Shown here one piece after another: positions 35,501 through 44,434 of a stretch of DNA of 64,000 bases (position 1 is its first letter; each line of letters starts with the position of its first letter). Location of the stretch: NCBI GenBank assembly GCA_017536555.1, contig JAFXHE010000004.1, forward strand, positions 62,001 to 126,000, in the 5' to 3' direction. The translations under genes and the position numbers were made by a program. This stretch comes from Alistipes sp. (GTDB lineage Bacteria; Bacteroidota; Bacteroidia; Bacteroidales; Rikenellaceae). The notes beneath the pieces are model-generated. The model was not told the origin of the DNA, made no database searches, and saw only the letters and a program-made list of their open reading frames with translations.

Positions 35501-35508
35501 CAAAGGTA
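35501..35508 (-). promoter_or_regulatory. rnpB promoter -7 element
   Basis: TACCTTTG on the minus strand ends four bases before the predicted RNA 5' end, as expected for a -7 box. No clean TTTG upstream. Confidence 0.65.
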
Positions 35509-35551
35509 TAAAAAAATCGGCAATAACTGCTTAATTTTCCAATTTGTTTCG

Positions 35552-35559
35552 TATCTTTG
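35552..35559 (+). promoter_or_regulatory. valS promoter -7 element
   Basis: TATCTTTG, divergent from the rnpB promoter and about 70 bases before the valS ATG. No well-spaced TTTG. Confidence 0.55.
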
Positions 35560-35630
35560 TCGATTGTATGCGCATATATGCGCGCACGGCGCACACAAGC
35601 GAACAATAATTACAAAAAATATAGACAGTT

Positions 35631-38255
35631 ATGCAGATTGCAGACAAGTATTCTCCCGAACAGATTGAACAGAAGTGGTATGACTTCTGGATTGAGAAAA
35701 ATCTATTCCACTCGGAGCCCGATGAGCGCGAGCCATACACAATCGTAATTCCGCCACCCAACGTGACAGGTATGTTGCACATGGGTCATATGCTTAACAA
35801 CACATTGCAGGATGTGCTGGTGCGTCGCGCACGTATGCAGGGCAAGAATGCCTGCTGGGTTCCTGGCACCGACCACGCCTCGATTGCTACCGAGGCAAAG
35901 GTTGTGGCAAAGCTGAAGGCAGAGGGCATCGACAAGGCTACGCTGACACGTGAGGAGTTTCTCAAGCACGCGTGGGAGTGGAAGGAGACACACGGTGGCA
36001 TCATCCTCAAGCAGTTGCGCAAGCTCGGTGCTTCGTGCGACTGGGAGCGCACGTGCTTCACAATGGATGAGGCGCGCTCGGCAGGTGTCATCAAGGTATT
36101 TGTAGACCTCTTCCGCAAGGGTCGCATCTACCGCGGCGTACGTATGGTAAACTGGGATCCCTCGGCAAAGACAGCCCTCTCGGATGAGGAGGTTATCTAC
36201 AAGGAGTCACAGGGTAAGCTCTACTACTTGCGCTATAAGGTAGAGGGTATGGATAGGTATATCGTGGTGGCAACGACACGCCCCGAGACCATTCTCGGCG
36301 ATACTGCTCTCTGCGTAAACCCCAACGACGAGCGTTACAAGTGGTTGCCCGAGGATGCACGCGTTATCGTGCCCCTCGTAGGTCGCTCTATACCCGTAAT
36401 ACGCGATGAGTACGTAGACCTCGAGTTCGGTACAGGTGCTCTGAAGGTTACCCCCGCACACGACGTAAACGACTATATGCTCGGCGAGAAGTACGGCTTG
36501 GAGACAATCGACATCTTCAACGACGATGGCACAATCAACGACAAGGTGGGTATGTACGTGGGTGTTGACCGCTTCGAGTGCCGCAAGGTTATTGAGGGCG
36601 ACCTCACAGCAGCCAACCTTATGGAGAAGGTTGAGCCATACACCAACAACGTAGGTTACTCGGAGCGCACAGGCGTAGCCATTGAGCCGAAGCTCTCTAT
36701 GCAGTGGTTCCTCTCTATGGAGGAGCTTGCGAAGCCTGCGACATCTGCCGTTCTCGACGATATCATCAAGTTTGTACCCGCCAAGTACAAGAACACATAC
36801 CGCCACTGGATGGAGAACATCAAGGACTGGTGTATCTCACGCCAGCTGTGGTGGGGTCAGCGCATACCCGCATACTACCTCCCCAAGGGTGGCTATGTTG
36901 TAGCGGAGACCGCAGAGGAGGCATTGGCACTCGCACGCGAGAAGGATGCATCGCTCACAATGGCTGACCTGCGTCAGGACGAGGATGTGCTCGACACCTG
37001 GTTCTCGTCGTGGTTGTGGCCTATCTCGGTATTTGACGGCATACGCTATCCCAACAACCCCGAGATTGAGTACTACTACCCCACCAACGACCTTATCACA
37101 GGCCCAGACATCATCTTCTTCTGGGTAGCACGTATGATTATGGCGGGCTACGAGTACCGCAACGAGATGCCCTTTGGCAATGTCTACTTCACAGGTATCG
37201 TGCGCGACAAGCTCGGACGCAAGATGTCGAAGCAGCTGGGCAACTCACCCGACCCGCTCGACCTTATCGCAAAATATGGTGCTGACGGTATGCGTGTGGC
37301 TATGCTTATGTCGACATCGGCAGGTAACGATGTTATGTTCGACGAGGCATTGTGCGAGCAGGGACGCAACTTCGGCAACAAGATATGGAATGCCTACCGC
37401 CTTATCAATATGTGGGAGGTGGACAACACCCTTGAGCAGTCGGAGGCGTGCAAGGAGGCTGTGGCGTGGTTTGACGAGGTTATGCTGGAGCGCATCGAGC
37501 GCATCAACCACAATATGGAGCAGTATCGTATTTCGGAGGCATTCACAGAGCTTTACCGTCTCTTCTGGGACGACTTCAGCGGCTGGTATCTCGAGATGAT
37601 AAAGCCCGCATATCAGGCACCCGCAGATGCCGCTACAATAGCACGCACAAAGCACTACTTCGATATGTTGCTGCGTATGTTGCACCCCTTTATGCCCTTC
37701 ATCACAGAGGAGATATGGCAGGACTTGAAGCCCGAGGAGGGTGTATGCTCGATTGTTATAGCACAGCAGCCTAAGGTTGAGCGCAAGGCTGACGAGAAGA
37801 TTTTGGCACGCTTCGCCCTTGCACAGGAGGTTATCTCAAATATACGTAACATCCGCAAGCAGAAGAACATAGCACAGAAGGAGGCTATCTCGCTCAACTA
37901 CATCAAGGATGAGAACTACCCCGCAGAGTACGAGGCAGTAATCGCCAAGATGGGTAACCTTAAGGAGGTTAGCACAACCGACGAGAAGGATCCCACAGCG
38001 GCAGCATTCATCGTTAAGACCACGCAGTACTTCGTGCCTATGGAGGGTAAGATAGACAAGGAGGCAGAGCTGAAGAAGCTCAACGCCGACTTGGAGTACT
38101 ACGAGGGCTTCCTTGCATCGGTTATGAAGAAGCTCTCTAACGAGCGTTTCGTAAGCTCTGCACCCGAAAAGGTTGTAGCCAACGAGCGTGCAAAGCAGGC
38201 AGATGCCGAGGCGAAGATTGCAGCAATCAAGGAGCAGATTAACGCACTGAAGTAA
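35631..38255 (+). CDS. valS: Valyl-tRNA synthetase
   Basis: An 874-residue class I synthetase charging tRNA-Val. The HIGH region appears as [14 protein letters not shown] (about residues 42-55), the editing (CP1) domain includes [12 protein letters not shown], and the KMSKS loop is [12 protein letters not shown]. The C-terminal coiled-coil arm (about 800-874) is rich in Lys/Glu/Ala. Length is normal. It is followed 61 bases later by rnhA. Confidence 0.97.
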   Translation: MQIADKYSPEQIEQKWYDFWIEKNLFHSEPDEREPYTIVIPPPNVTGMLHMGHMLNNTLQDVLVRRARMQGKNACWVPGTDHASIATEAKVVAKLKAEGIDKATLTREEFLKHAWEWKETHGGIILKQLRKLGASCDWERTCFTMDEARSAGVIKVFVDLFRKGRIYRGVRMVNWDPSAKTALSDEEVIYKESQGKLYYLRYKVEGMDRYIVVATTRPETILGDTALCVNPNDERYKWLPEDARVIVPLVGRSIPVIRDEYVDLEFGTGALKVTPAHDVNDYMLGEKYGLETIDIFNDDGTINDKVGMYVGVDRFECRKVIEGDLTAANLMEKVEPYTNNVGYSERTGVAIEPKLSMQWFLSMEELAKPATSAVLDDIIKFVPAKYKNTYRHWMENIKDWCISRQLWWGQRIPAYYLPKGGYVVAETAEEALALAREKDASLTMADLRQDEDVLDTWFSSWLWPISVFDGIRYPNNPEIEYYYPTNDLITGPDIIFFWVARMIMAGYEYRNEMPFGNVYFTGIVRDKLGRKMSKQLGNSPDPLDLIAKYGADGMRVAMLMSTSAGNDVMFDEALCEQGRNFGNKIWNAYRLINMWEVDNTLEQSEACKEAVAWFDEVMLERIERINHNMEQYRISEAFTELYRLFWDDFSGWYLEMIKPAYQAPADAATIARTKHYFDMLLRMLHPFMPFITEEIWQDLKPEEGVCSIVIAQQPKVERKADEKILARFALAQEVISNIRNIRKQKNIAQKEAISLNYIKDENYPAEYEAVIAKMGNLKEVSTTDEKDPTAAAFIVKTTQYFVPMEGKIDKEAELKKLNADLEYYEGFLASVMKKLSNERFVSSAPEKVVANERAKQADAEAKIAAIKEQINALK

Positions 38256-38316
38256 CAACGCTTGTGCGGTGCGCGATGGCTCCTATGGCGCGCGTCACCT
38301 ACAAAAACACCACACG

Positions 38317-38772
38317 ATGGCAGATATCACGATATATACCGATGGCTCGGCTCTGGGTAACCCAGGGCCTGGTGGCTACGGTGTTGTTCTACTATCGGGG
38401 CCATATCGCAAGGAGCTGTCGGCAGGCTTCCGCCTTACCACCAACAACCGTATGGAGCTGATGGCGGTGTGCGTAGCACTTGAGGCACTCAAGTATGATG
38501 GCTGCAACGTCACGATATACTCCGACTCAAAGTATGTCGTGGAGGCTGTCAACCAACGTTGGGTCTTCGGCTGGGAGCAGAAGCGTTTTAAGGATAAGAA
38601 AAATCCCGATTTGTGGATGCGTTTCTTGCGCATATATCGCCGCCACAGAGTGCGCTTTATATGGGTGAAGGGGCACGCGACGACTGTTGAGAATAACCGT
38701 TGCGATGAGCTTGCTGTGGCTGCGGCAAATGGTGTAAACCTCTTTGAAGATACAGGATATGACGGAGTTTAA
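38317..38772 (+). CDS. rnhA: Ribonuclease HI
   Basis: A 151-residue nuclease that cuts RNA in RNA-DNA hybrids. All four catalytic acids are in context: YTDGSALGNPG (Asp), NNRMELMAV (Glu), YSDSKYVVEA (Asp) and ENNRCDELAV (Asp); KGHAT supplies the usual His. The ATG at 38317 is used because it yields MADITIYTDG, the family start; an in-frame ATG at 38269 adds unrelated residues. Its last 14 bases overlap the next gene. Confidence 0.96.
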   Translation: MADITIYTDGSALGNPGPGGYGVVLLSGPYRKELSAGFRLTTNNRMELMAVCVALEALKYDGCNVTIYSDSKYVVEAVNQRWVFGWEQKRFKDKKNPDLWMRFLRIYRRHRVRFIWVKGHATTVENNRCDELAVAAANGVNLFEDTGYDGV

Positions 38773-39355
38773 GAAGCAGTCGTGGAAGCCTGGGACACTT
38801 ATCTACCCGCTACCTGCGGTGTTGGTGAGCTGTGGCGAGACTTCTGACGAGTATAACATATTTACTGTGGCTTGGACGGGCACGGTGTGTACCGAGCCGC
38901 CGATGTGCTACATATCGGTACGCAAGCAGCGTCACTCCTACGACATCATACGTCGCACAGGTGAGTTTGCCATAAACCTCACAACGGAGGAGCTGGCACG
39001 CGCCACAGACTGGTGTGGTGTACGCTCGGGCAAGAGCGAGAATAAGTGGGAGGCGATGCACCTCACACCCTTGACAACAAGCCACATCAAGGCACCCATC
39101 ATCGCCGAAAGCCCACTGTCGATATGCTGCAAGGTGCGACAGGTCATCGAGTTAGGCACACACGATATGTTCCTTGCCGATGTTGTGGGCATAGAGGCTG
39201 ACGAGAGGTATATCGACCCCGAGACAGGCAAGTTCTCGTTAGATAAGGCGCGCCCGATAGTCTACTCACACGGCGAGTACTTCACACTCGGCAAGCTGAT
39301 AGGTCACTTCGGGTGGTCGGTAAAGAAGAAAACAACAAAGAGACGAAGAAAGTAG
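38759..39355 (+). CDS. Flavin reductase-like (FMN-binding split barrel) protein
   Basis: A 198-residue protein of the flavin reductase-like family: PGTLIYPLPAVLVSCG, NIFTVAWTGTVCTEPPMCYISVRKQRHSYDIIRRTGEFAINL, and DMFLADVVGIEADERYID. These bind FMN and reduce flavins or act on undefined substrates. The ATG at 38759 lies inside the end of rnhA. Two bases separate its stop from the next gene, so rnhA, this gene and the next are coupled. Confidence 0.88.
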   Translation: MTEFKKQSWKPGTLIYPLPAVLVSCGETSDEYNIFTVAWTGTVCTEPPMCYISVRKQRHSYDIIRRTGEFAINLTTEELARATDWCGVRSGKSENKWEAMHLTPLTTSHIKAPIIAESPLSICCKVRQVIELGTHDMFLADVVGIEADERYIDPETGKFSLDKARPIVYSHGEYFTLGKLIGHFGWSVKKKTTKRRRK

Positions 39356-39357
39356 CT

Positions 39358-39930
39358 ATGACAGAACAGCAACACGAAGTATTAAACAAATATGAGGAGG
39401 CTCTGCGCAAGACTCTCACAGATAGACTCTCCGAGAATAAGTGGCTTGAGGGTCGTCTGCTTGAGGTAGAGGAGCTTAACGAGAAGTGGCGCACGTCGGC
39501 ACCATCATATATGGCCGATGCCGTGCCCGAGATTGCGAAGTATCCCCTTGTGGCGATAGCGTGGGCTATGTACGAGGGTATGGCGGCGGCTGTACTATGG
39601 GATAAGGAGTGGAAGAGATACGAGGCAGTAGAGGATCTGCACAAGATGCTTTGTGAGCCTCGCGGCTTCGACTGTATGGACGAGTATATCACCGAGATAC
39701 TGCTCTGCCACCCGTTGGGTAGCGACGAGGCTAACAAGGTCGAGGATATGGTGCGCTCAACAGCCGAGATTGCGCAGTCGATGATACGCAAGGAGCAGAT
39801 TGAGGCACAGAGCGTTATGGCATTCCACATCTTCGCGCGCACCTGCAAGGTGATGTTCGAGGCGGGTGTTGCAGTGCAGCTTAAGCGTATGGGCTACAAC
39901 TATGTAAAGGTCAATGTAAACATTTCATGA
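39358..39930 (+). CDS. Conserved hypothetical protein, predicted helical and cytoplasmic
   Basis: I do not recognise this 190-residue protein. It has no signal or membrane segment. It is rich in Glu, Lys and Met, starts with a long helix (TEQQHEVLNKYEEALRKTL) and contains PLVAIAWAMYEGMAAAVLW and LCEPRGFDCMDEYI. Cysteines at CEPRGFDC and later TCKV do not form an obvious metal site. It is two bases downstream of the flavin reductase gene, the last of the valS-side run. The start MTEQQ follows the usual spacing; an earlier in-frame ATG at 39313 would overlap its neighbour. Confidence 0.75.
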   Translation: MTEQQHEVLNKYEEALRKTLTDRLSENKWLEGRLLEVEELNEKWRTSAPSYMADAVPEIAKYPLVAIAWAMYEGMAAAVLWDKEWKRYEAVEDLHKMLCEPRGFDCMDEYITEILLCHPLGSDEANKVEDMVRSTAEIAQSMIRKEQIEAQSVMAFHIFARTCKVMFEAGVAVQLKRMGYNYVKVNVNIS

Positions 39931-39958
39931 TACACTGCTCACAAATTGTGGTAGAACA

Positions 39959-39990
39959 TTTGTTTTTTGAATAATTATTTTATACATTTG
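39959..39990 (+). promoter_or_regulatory. Promoter of the AT-rich lipoprotein gene
   Basis: TTTG (39959-39962), 20 bases, TACATTTG (39983-39990), about 50 bases before the ATG. Confidence 0.65.
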
Positions 39991-40040
39991 TAGTGGTGTC
40001 ATATATATTTAAGTGTATAATACCCAAAGTTAATAGTATT

Positions 40041-40673
40041 ATGAGGAAATTATTATTGTTTTTAATTGTTGTTCTTGGCGTTGGTTGCCTATTTTCTTGC
40101 GTTCAACAAAATCAGCAATCGCCTAGTACAGAGAAAAATCAATCTGTTGAACCCTATAAAGTTCAAGAATTGATAGATACAATGCTATCAAAGTATCCCA
40201 ATACATATGTAAATGATGTACAAAAAGAAAGAGCCATCAAATTTTTACGTCAAGAATTAAACGAAAAACTTACAAAAGACTATTCTTTCTTATCTGAAAT
40301 TCCAATGGAATTTCGAACGATGCTAAAAACAGAGCACGACAAATATATTATAAAATTTGAGTGCGGAGAGTACACCACTAATGATAGGAGATTAATTTCT
40401 GAAACAAGTCAAACCTCTATCCACTATGCTATATTTGCCATAGTAAACGCCGAATTAGCATCTACGTTAGAAGATGGTGCTATGTATATATTGACAGGAG
40501 AATATAAAGGATTTGTAGATGGGAAGTTGCGATTACCTAGTGGTAATTTGTTTGATTATGATAGTGATTGCTACAAATTTTCTAGTGATAAATATGCGTC
40601 AATATGTTTAGGTGGCTTTTTATTTGATAAAATAAAATTTACAAAAACTCAGATCCAACACAAAACACGATAG
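40041..40673 (+). CDS. Hypothetical lipoprotein, AT-rich
   Basis: A 210-residue predicted lipoprotein: basic MRKLLLF, hydrophobic core, and Cys in VGCLFSCVQQ (either Cys could be the anchor). I recognise no domain. The mature part begins with a Gln/Ser/Asn-rich linker, then KVQELIDTMLSKYPNTYVND, and ends with a beta-rich half. Codon choice (AAA, TTT, ATT, TTA) differs sharply from the GAG/CTC-rich genes on both sides, so it may have been acquired. It has its own promoter; thiL lies convergent 258 bases away. Confidence 0.7.
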   Translation: MRKLLLFLIVVLGVGCLFSCVQQNQQSPSTEKNQSVEPYKVQELIDTMLSKYPNTYVNDVQKERAIKFLRQELNEKLTKDYSFLSEIPMEFRTMLKTEHDKYIIKFECGEYTTNDRRLISETSQTSIHYAIFAIVNAELASTLEDGAMYILTGEYKGFVDGKLRLPSGNLFDYDSDCYKFSSDKYASICLGGFLFDKIKFTKTQIQHKTR

Positions 40674-40860
40674 TGCAGACAACTTTGACACGCTGCGAGA
40701 ATCGTCAATTGTTTTTATTGCAAATCTTGCAAATAAACAAAAATAATAGGCGAGAGTTTCACAACGACCTCTTACCTCGAAACTCATTGCGAGTTTCTTA
40801 CTAACCCAAAGGTCAATGCCGAGGTGGTGAGCTAAACGCCGAGGTTAGGCACAACGTAAA

Positions 40861-40894
40861 AAGCAGGGTTATCCTATGGTGGATAACCCTGCTT
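40861..40894 (-). terminator. thiL terminator
   Basis: A perfect 14-bp stem (AAGCAGGGTTATCC / GGATAACCCTGCTT) with a 6-base loop, followed on the minus strand by TTTTACG. Between 40674 and 40860 there is only a small hairpin (GAAACTC / GAGTTTC, 40779-40797). Confidence 0.85.
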
Positions 40895-40931
40895 TACGTA
40901 TAGGCGTAACGAGCGCAGCCTCGCGCACCTC

Positions 40932-41960
40932 TTATCTATCAAAGGCTGTCGCCTTGAGTGCTATGCCCTCGCCATCAGGCGTCACCAGCACCACGCCCGA
41001 CTCCTCGCGCGTGATATGACCAATGACATCCACCAAGCCGAGGCGCATAACAGCCTCCTGCTTGTCGAGGGGCACAGTAAAGAGCAGCTCGTGATCCTCG
41101 CCACCGTTGAGTGCCGCGATAACGGGGTCTATGTGCATCTCCTCTGCAAGCTCCGAGGTCTGACGGGCAATAGGTATGCGCTCAAGGTAGATGCGCGCAC
41201 CGCACTTCGACGAGCGGCATATCTGACGCAGGTCGCTGGCAAGACCATCCGACATATCAATCATAGCAGTAGGTCGAATACCCTCCTCGCGCAGTGCCTC
41301 AAGGACATTTACGCGCGCGCGTGGCTTGAGGTAACGCTCCAGGAGGTACTCATAGCCAGCAAACTGTGGCTCGGGGTTGGCTACTCCTTTCAGCACGCGC
41401 TTCTCGCGCTCCAAGAGGTGCAGACCCATATATGCAGCACCGAGGTTCGAGCTTATACATATTAAATCGTGCTCGCGCGCGCCCGAGCGATAGACTACAT
41501 CCTCCCTCTTGGCACGTCCCACAACACTCAAGCTCACAACCAAACCATTCATAGAGGCGGTAGTATCGCCACCCACGAGGTCGACACCAAGCTCCTTGCA
41601 CGCCTGCTCCATACCCTCGTACAGCTCATCGAGAGCCTCAACAGATATCTTTGCCGAGACACCGAGAGCCACCACAAGCTGCTGCGGCGTACCATTCATC
41701 GCAAGGATGTCGTTCACAGCGCGCACTACACACTTGTAGCCGAGGTGCTTAAGCGGGAAGTAGCTCAAGTCGAAGTCTACACCCTCGGTAAGCATATCTG
41801 TTGTGAGGAGCAACACCTCGTCACCGAGGTCGATGACGGCAGCGTCGTCGCCAGCAGCCATAAGCGTAGTGTCGCAACGTTTGCCCAAGCGTGATGCAAG
41901 GCGGTCAATAAGTCCGAATTCACCCAATGCGGCAATCTCGGTTGTCTTCTTTACGGTCAT
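40932..41960 (-). CDS. thiL: Thiamine-monophosphate kinase
   Basis: A 342-residue PurM-like kinase that makes thiamine diphosphate from thiamine monophosphate and ATP. Typical are ALGEFGLIDRLASRL, LMAAGDDAAVIDLGDEVLLLTTDMLTEGVDFDL, VVRAVNDILAMNG, DLVGGDTTAS, MIDMSDGLASDLRQI and ALNGGEDHELLFTV. Length is normal. It is transcribed alone from a promoter that faces adk. Confidence 0.95.
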   Translation of the reverse strand: MTVKKTTEIAALGEFGLIDRLASRLGKRCDTTLMAAGDDAAVIDLGDEVLLLTTDMLTEGVDFDLSYFPLKHLGYKCVVRAVNDILAMNGTPQQLVVALGVSAKISVEALDELYEGMEQACKELGVDLVGGDTTASMNGLVVSLSVVGRAKREDVVYRSGAREHDLICISSNLGAAYMGLHLLEREKRVLKGVANPEPQFAGYEYLLERYLKPRARVNVLEALREEGIRPTAMIDMSDGLASDLRQICRSSKCGARIYLERIPIARQTSELAEEMHIDPVIAALNGGEDHELLFTVPLDKQEAVMRLGLVDVIGHITREESGVVLVTPDGEGIALKATAFDR

Positions 41961-41981
41961 AATAGTTTATTAAAATTTTTG

Positions 41982-42013
41982 CAAATTTACTTTTTTGATT
42001 GCTATTTTACAAA
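41982..42013 (-). promoter_or_regulatory. thiL promoter
   Basis: Minus strand: TTTG (42013-42010), 20 bases, TAAATTTG (41989-41982). It interlocks with the adk promoter region at 42022-42029. Confidence 0.7.
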
Positions 42014-42021
42014 AAATTTCA

Positions 42022-42029
42022 TAACTTTG
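42022..42029 (+). promoter_or_regulatory. adk promoter -7 element
   Basis: TAACTTTG, 38 bases before the adk ATG. The nearest TTTG (41994-41997) is 24 bases upstream, longer than usual. Confidence 0.55.
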
Positions 42030-42066
42030 TGGCATATTTTTTTAACCGAACTTATTAAAAGAGACT

Positions 42067-42639
42067 ATGCTTAATATAATACTATTTGGTGCTCCTGGCT
42101 GTGGCAAAGGTACACAGGCGAAGCGTCTGGCAGAGCACTACGATCTGTATCACATCTCAACAGGTGAGGTGATACGTTCAGAGATTGCTCGTGGCACAGA
42201 GCTTGGTAAAAGTATGGAGGGCTACATCTCACGCGGCGAGCTCGCCCCCGACTCAATCGTCGTTGAGATGGTACGCGACTATATGCGTACACACGCCGAC
42301 AAGGGTTGCATCTTCGATGGCTTCCCTCGTACCACAGCACAGGCAGAGATCTTCGACGCTATGCTCGATGAGATGGGGGCAAAGGTAGATATTATGGTAT
42401 ATATGGATGTTCCCGAAGAGGAGCTTATTAAGCGCATCTTGTTGCGCGGCAAGGACTCGGGACGTGCAGATGACGCATCAGAAGATGTAATCCGCAACCG
42501 CATCGACATATATCGCGCACAGACCGCAATCGTCGCCGACCACTACACAGCACAGCAGAAGTACTCAGAGATAGATGGTCTCGGAACCTTCGACGAGGTA
42601 TTTGACCGCTTATGCGAAGTTATAGATGCCAAGAGATAG
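42067..42639 (+). CDS. adk: Adenylate kinase
   Basis: A 190-residue enzyme interconverting ATP + AMP and 2 ADP. P-loop GAPGCGKGTQAKRLAEHY at the start, HISTGEVIRSEI and FDGFPRTTAQAE for AMP binding, and LLRGKDSGRADD after the lid. The lid is the short type without a zinc-binding insert, so the protein is about 190 residues rather than 214. A terminator follows. Confidence 0.97.
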   Translation: MLNIILFGAPGCGKGTQAKRLAEHYDLYHISTGEVIRSEIARGTELGKSMEGYISRGELAPDSIVVEMVRDYMRTHADKGCIFDGFPRTTAQAEIFDAMLDEMGAKVDIMVYMDVPEEELIKRILLRGKDSGRADDASEDVIRNRIDIYRAQTAIVADHYTAQQKYSEIDGLGTFDEVFDRLCEVIDAKR

Positions 42640-42659
42640 CAAACCGAAGATAACAGACG

Positions 42660-42694
42660 AAGCGGACAAGATGTAACATCTATGTCCGCTTTTA
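42660..42694 (+). terminator. adk terminator
   Basis: AAGCGGACA-AGATG / CATCT-a-TGTCCGCTT, loop TAA, then TTTA. One bulged base interrupts the stem. Confidence 0.8.
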
Positions 42695-42713
42695 CTTACC
42701 ATATTAACGAAGT

Positions 42714-43625
42714 ATGAAACAGTTTATTTTGACCATCATAGCCGCTGTGACGATGCTCGGTGTCGCCTCTGCCGCAACATACCGCACAGAGGATATCCCC
42801 AACGTGCAGCTGCAAGACCGCACACGCTTCGTCTCAAACCCCGATGGACTGCTCAATGAGAGTGCCGTACGCGAGATAGACGCTTTATGCCTGTCGCTAC
42901 GTGAGCGCGGCTTGGCAGAGGTCGTCGTCGTGGCTGTGGAGTCGATAGAGCCTGATGATGTATTTAGCTTTGCCCACACACTCTTTGAGGGGTGGGGCGT
43001 GGGCGACGATAAGCTCGACAACGGTCTTGGCATACTCCTCGTTGACGACCAGCACGAGATACGCTTTGTCACGGGCTATGGTCTCGAAAGCGTGCTTACA
43101 GATGCGCTGTGCATACGCCTGCAACAGAGATATATGCTTCCACACTTCCGCGAGGGCGACTACTCGACAGGTATGGTTGAGGGCGTGAAGGCGGTAGACG
43201 CGCTACTTACAAATGGCGACCTGCCCATAGCCGAGGATGATGTGGCATCGGATGGCGAGATTACGGCAATAATAATCTTTGTGACACTGATGATTATGCT
43301 GCCACTAATATTAATCGTCGTTGTAGATCGCCAAAGCAGAAAGTGTCCCACCTGCGGCAAGGTAGCTCTGCGCATTGTCGACAGCAACATCATCAACCGC
43401 TCGGCACTATCGACAACAATACGTCAGACCCTTGTCTGCGACAAGTGTGGCGCGGAGCATAAGCGCACAAAGAAGCACGACAACCTCACAGGCGGCAAGG
43501 GTGGCGGCCCCATCATCTTTGGTGGCGGAGGCGGCTTCGGCGGTGGCGGCTTCGGTGGCGGTGGCTTCGGTGGCGGCTTCGGCGGTGGTAGCTTCGGCGG
43601 TGGCGGCGGCGGCTCACGCTGGTAA
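42714..43625 (+). CDS. TPM-domain protein with zinc-ribbon and Gly/Phe-rich tail
   Basis: A 303-residue membrane protein: signal peptide (FILTIIAAVTMLGVASAA), an extracytoplasmic TPM domain (about 30-160, with VSNPDGLLNESAV, WGVGDDKLDNGLGILLV, VTGYGLE), a membrane helix (about 184-202, AIIIFVTLMIMLPLILIVVV), a four-Cys ribbon (CPTCG and CDKCG) and a tail of FGGGG units. TPM proteins with LemA partners are widespread and linked to envelope or membrane-protein quality control, with no settled function. The zinc ribbon would sit in the cytoplasm. LemA follows. Confidence 0.88.
   Translation: MKQFILTIIAAVTMLGVASAATYRTEDIPNVQLQDRTRFVSNPDGLLNESAVREIDALCLSLRERGLAEVVVVAVESIEPDDVFSFAHTLFEGWGVGDDKLDNGLGILLVDDQHEIRFVTGYGLESVLTDALCIRLQQRYMLPHFREGDYSTGMVEGVKAVDALLTNGDLPIAEDDVASDGEITAIIIFVTLMIMLPLILIVVVDRQSRKCPTCGKVALRIVDSNIINRSALSTTIRQTLVCDKCGAEHKRTKKHDNLTGGKGGGPIIFGGGGGFGGGGFGGGGFGGGFGGGSFGGGGGGSRW
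43517..43618 (+). repeat. Gly/Phe-rich coding repeat at the TPM protein C-terminus
   Basis: Units such as GGTGGCGGCTTC repeat about eight times, encoding FGGGGFGGGG-type sequence. Such tracts slip easily in replication, so length may differ between strains. Confidence 0.8.
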
Positions 43626-43653
43626 TAGAGCGAATTTTTAGATAGACGACAAA

Positions 43654-43690
43654 GAGAGCAAGTGAGCAAGTGAGCAAGAGAGCAAGAGAG
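43654..43690. repeat. 8-base tandem repeat in the TPM-lemA gap
   Basis: Four and a half copies of an 8-mer of the form GWGAGCAA (GAGAGCAA GTGAGCAA GTGAGCAA GAGAGCAA GAGAG). It lies in the 113-base untranslated stretch between the two genes and contains no stop-free reading frame of note. Confidence 0.85.
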
Positions 43691-43738
43691 TAACAAACAG
43701 AATAAAATATACACAAACAATTTAACAACCAACAGATT

Positions 43739-44320
43739 ATGAAGAAGAGCACATTGATTATTTTGGCAGTAGTTGCCGTAGTTGCTGTATGGGCTATCGG
43801 CGCATATAACGGCTTGGTATCGAGCGACGAGAAGGTATCGGAGGCTTGGGCAAATGTCGAGACAGCATATCAGCGTCGTGCCGACCTCATTCCCAACCTT
43901 GTGAACACCGTTAAGGGCTACGCCTCACACGAGCAGGCGACACTTCAGGCTGTGACAGATGCACGCACCAAGGCTACATCTATCACCATCGACCCCTCGA
44001 CAGCTACACCCGAGCAGATGCAGCAGTGGATGGCAGCACAGGAGGAGGTAGGCTCGGCACTTGGTCGCCTTATCGCCATCTCGGAGGCATATCCCGACTT
44101 GAAGGCAAACCAGAACTTCTTGGAGCTTCAGGCACAGTTGGAGGGCACCGAGAACCGCATCTCAACAGAGCGCAAAAAGTACAACGAGATTGTTAAGGAG
44201 TACAACGTGAAGACACGCAAGTTCCCCACAAACCTCCTTGCAGGCGTGTTTGGCTTCGACCAGAAGACAATGTTCGAGGCACAGGAGGGCGCAGAGGTTG
44301 CTCCCACCGTGCAGTTCTAA
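43739..44320 (+). CDS. lemA: LemA family protein
   Basis: A 193-residue protein anchored by one N-terminal helix (STLIILAVVAVVAVWAIGAYNGLV) with an outward helical bundle. WANVETAYQRRADLIPNLVNTVKGYASHE, LGRLIAISEAYPDLKANQNFLELQAQLEGTENRI and YNVKTRKFPTNLLAGVFGF are the family core (shown here as separate signature parts). The pairing with a TPM protein directly upstream is a common bacterial gene pair. A strong terminator follows. Confidence 0.95.
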   Translation: MKKSTLIILAVVAVVAVWAIGAYNGLVSSDEKVSEAWANVETAYQRRADLIPNLVNTVKGYASHEQATLQAVTDARTKATSITIDPSTATPEQMQQWMAAQEEVGSALGRLIAISEAYPDLKANQNFLELQAQLEGTENRISTERKKYNEIVKEYNVKTRKFPTNLLAGVFGFDQKTMFEAQEGAEVAPTVQF

Positions 44321-44340
44321 ACATTGCAACACAACACAAC

Positions 44341-44374
44341 AAAATACCCGACAGAGTGTTCTGTCGGGTATTTT
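44341..44374. terminator. Bidirectional terminator
   Basis: A perfect 15-bp stem (AAAATACCCGACAGA / TCTGTCGGGTATTTT) with a GTGT tetraloop, between convergent lemA and the TonB-like gene. Both strands give a terminal T-run. Confidence 0.92.
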
Positions 44375-44434
44375 ACTATGTATGGCAGAGTGCTAACCTC
44401 ACTATTTTTGCATCATTACCCTATTTTTAAAATT

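Noticed and set aside
35096-35534. Short plus-strand frames across the rnpB region
   Set aside because: The region is RNase P RNA on the minus strand, with both universal motifs and a pairing P1 helix.
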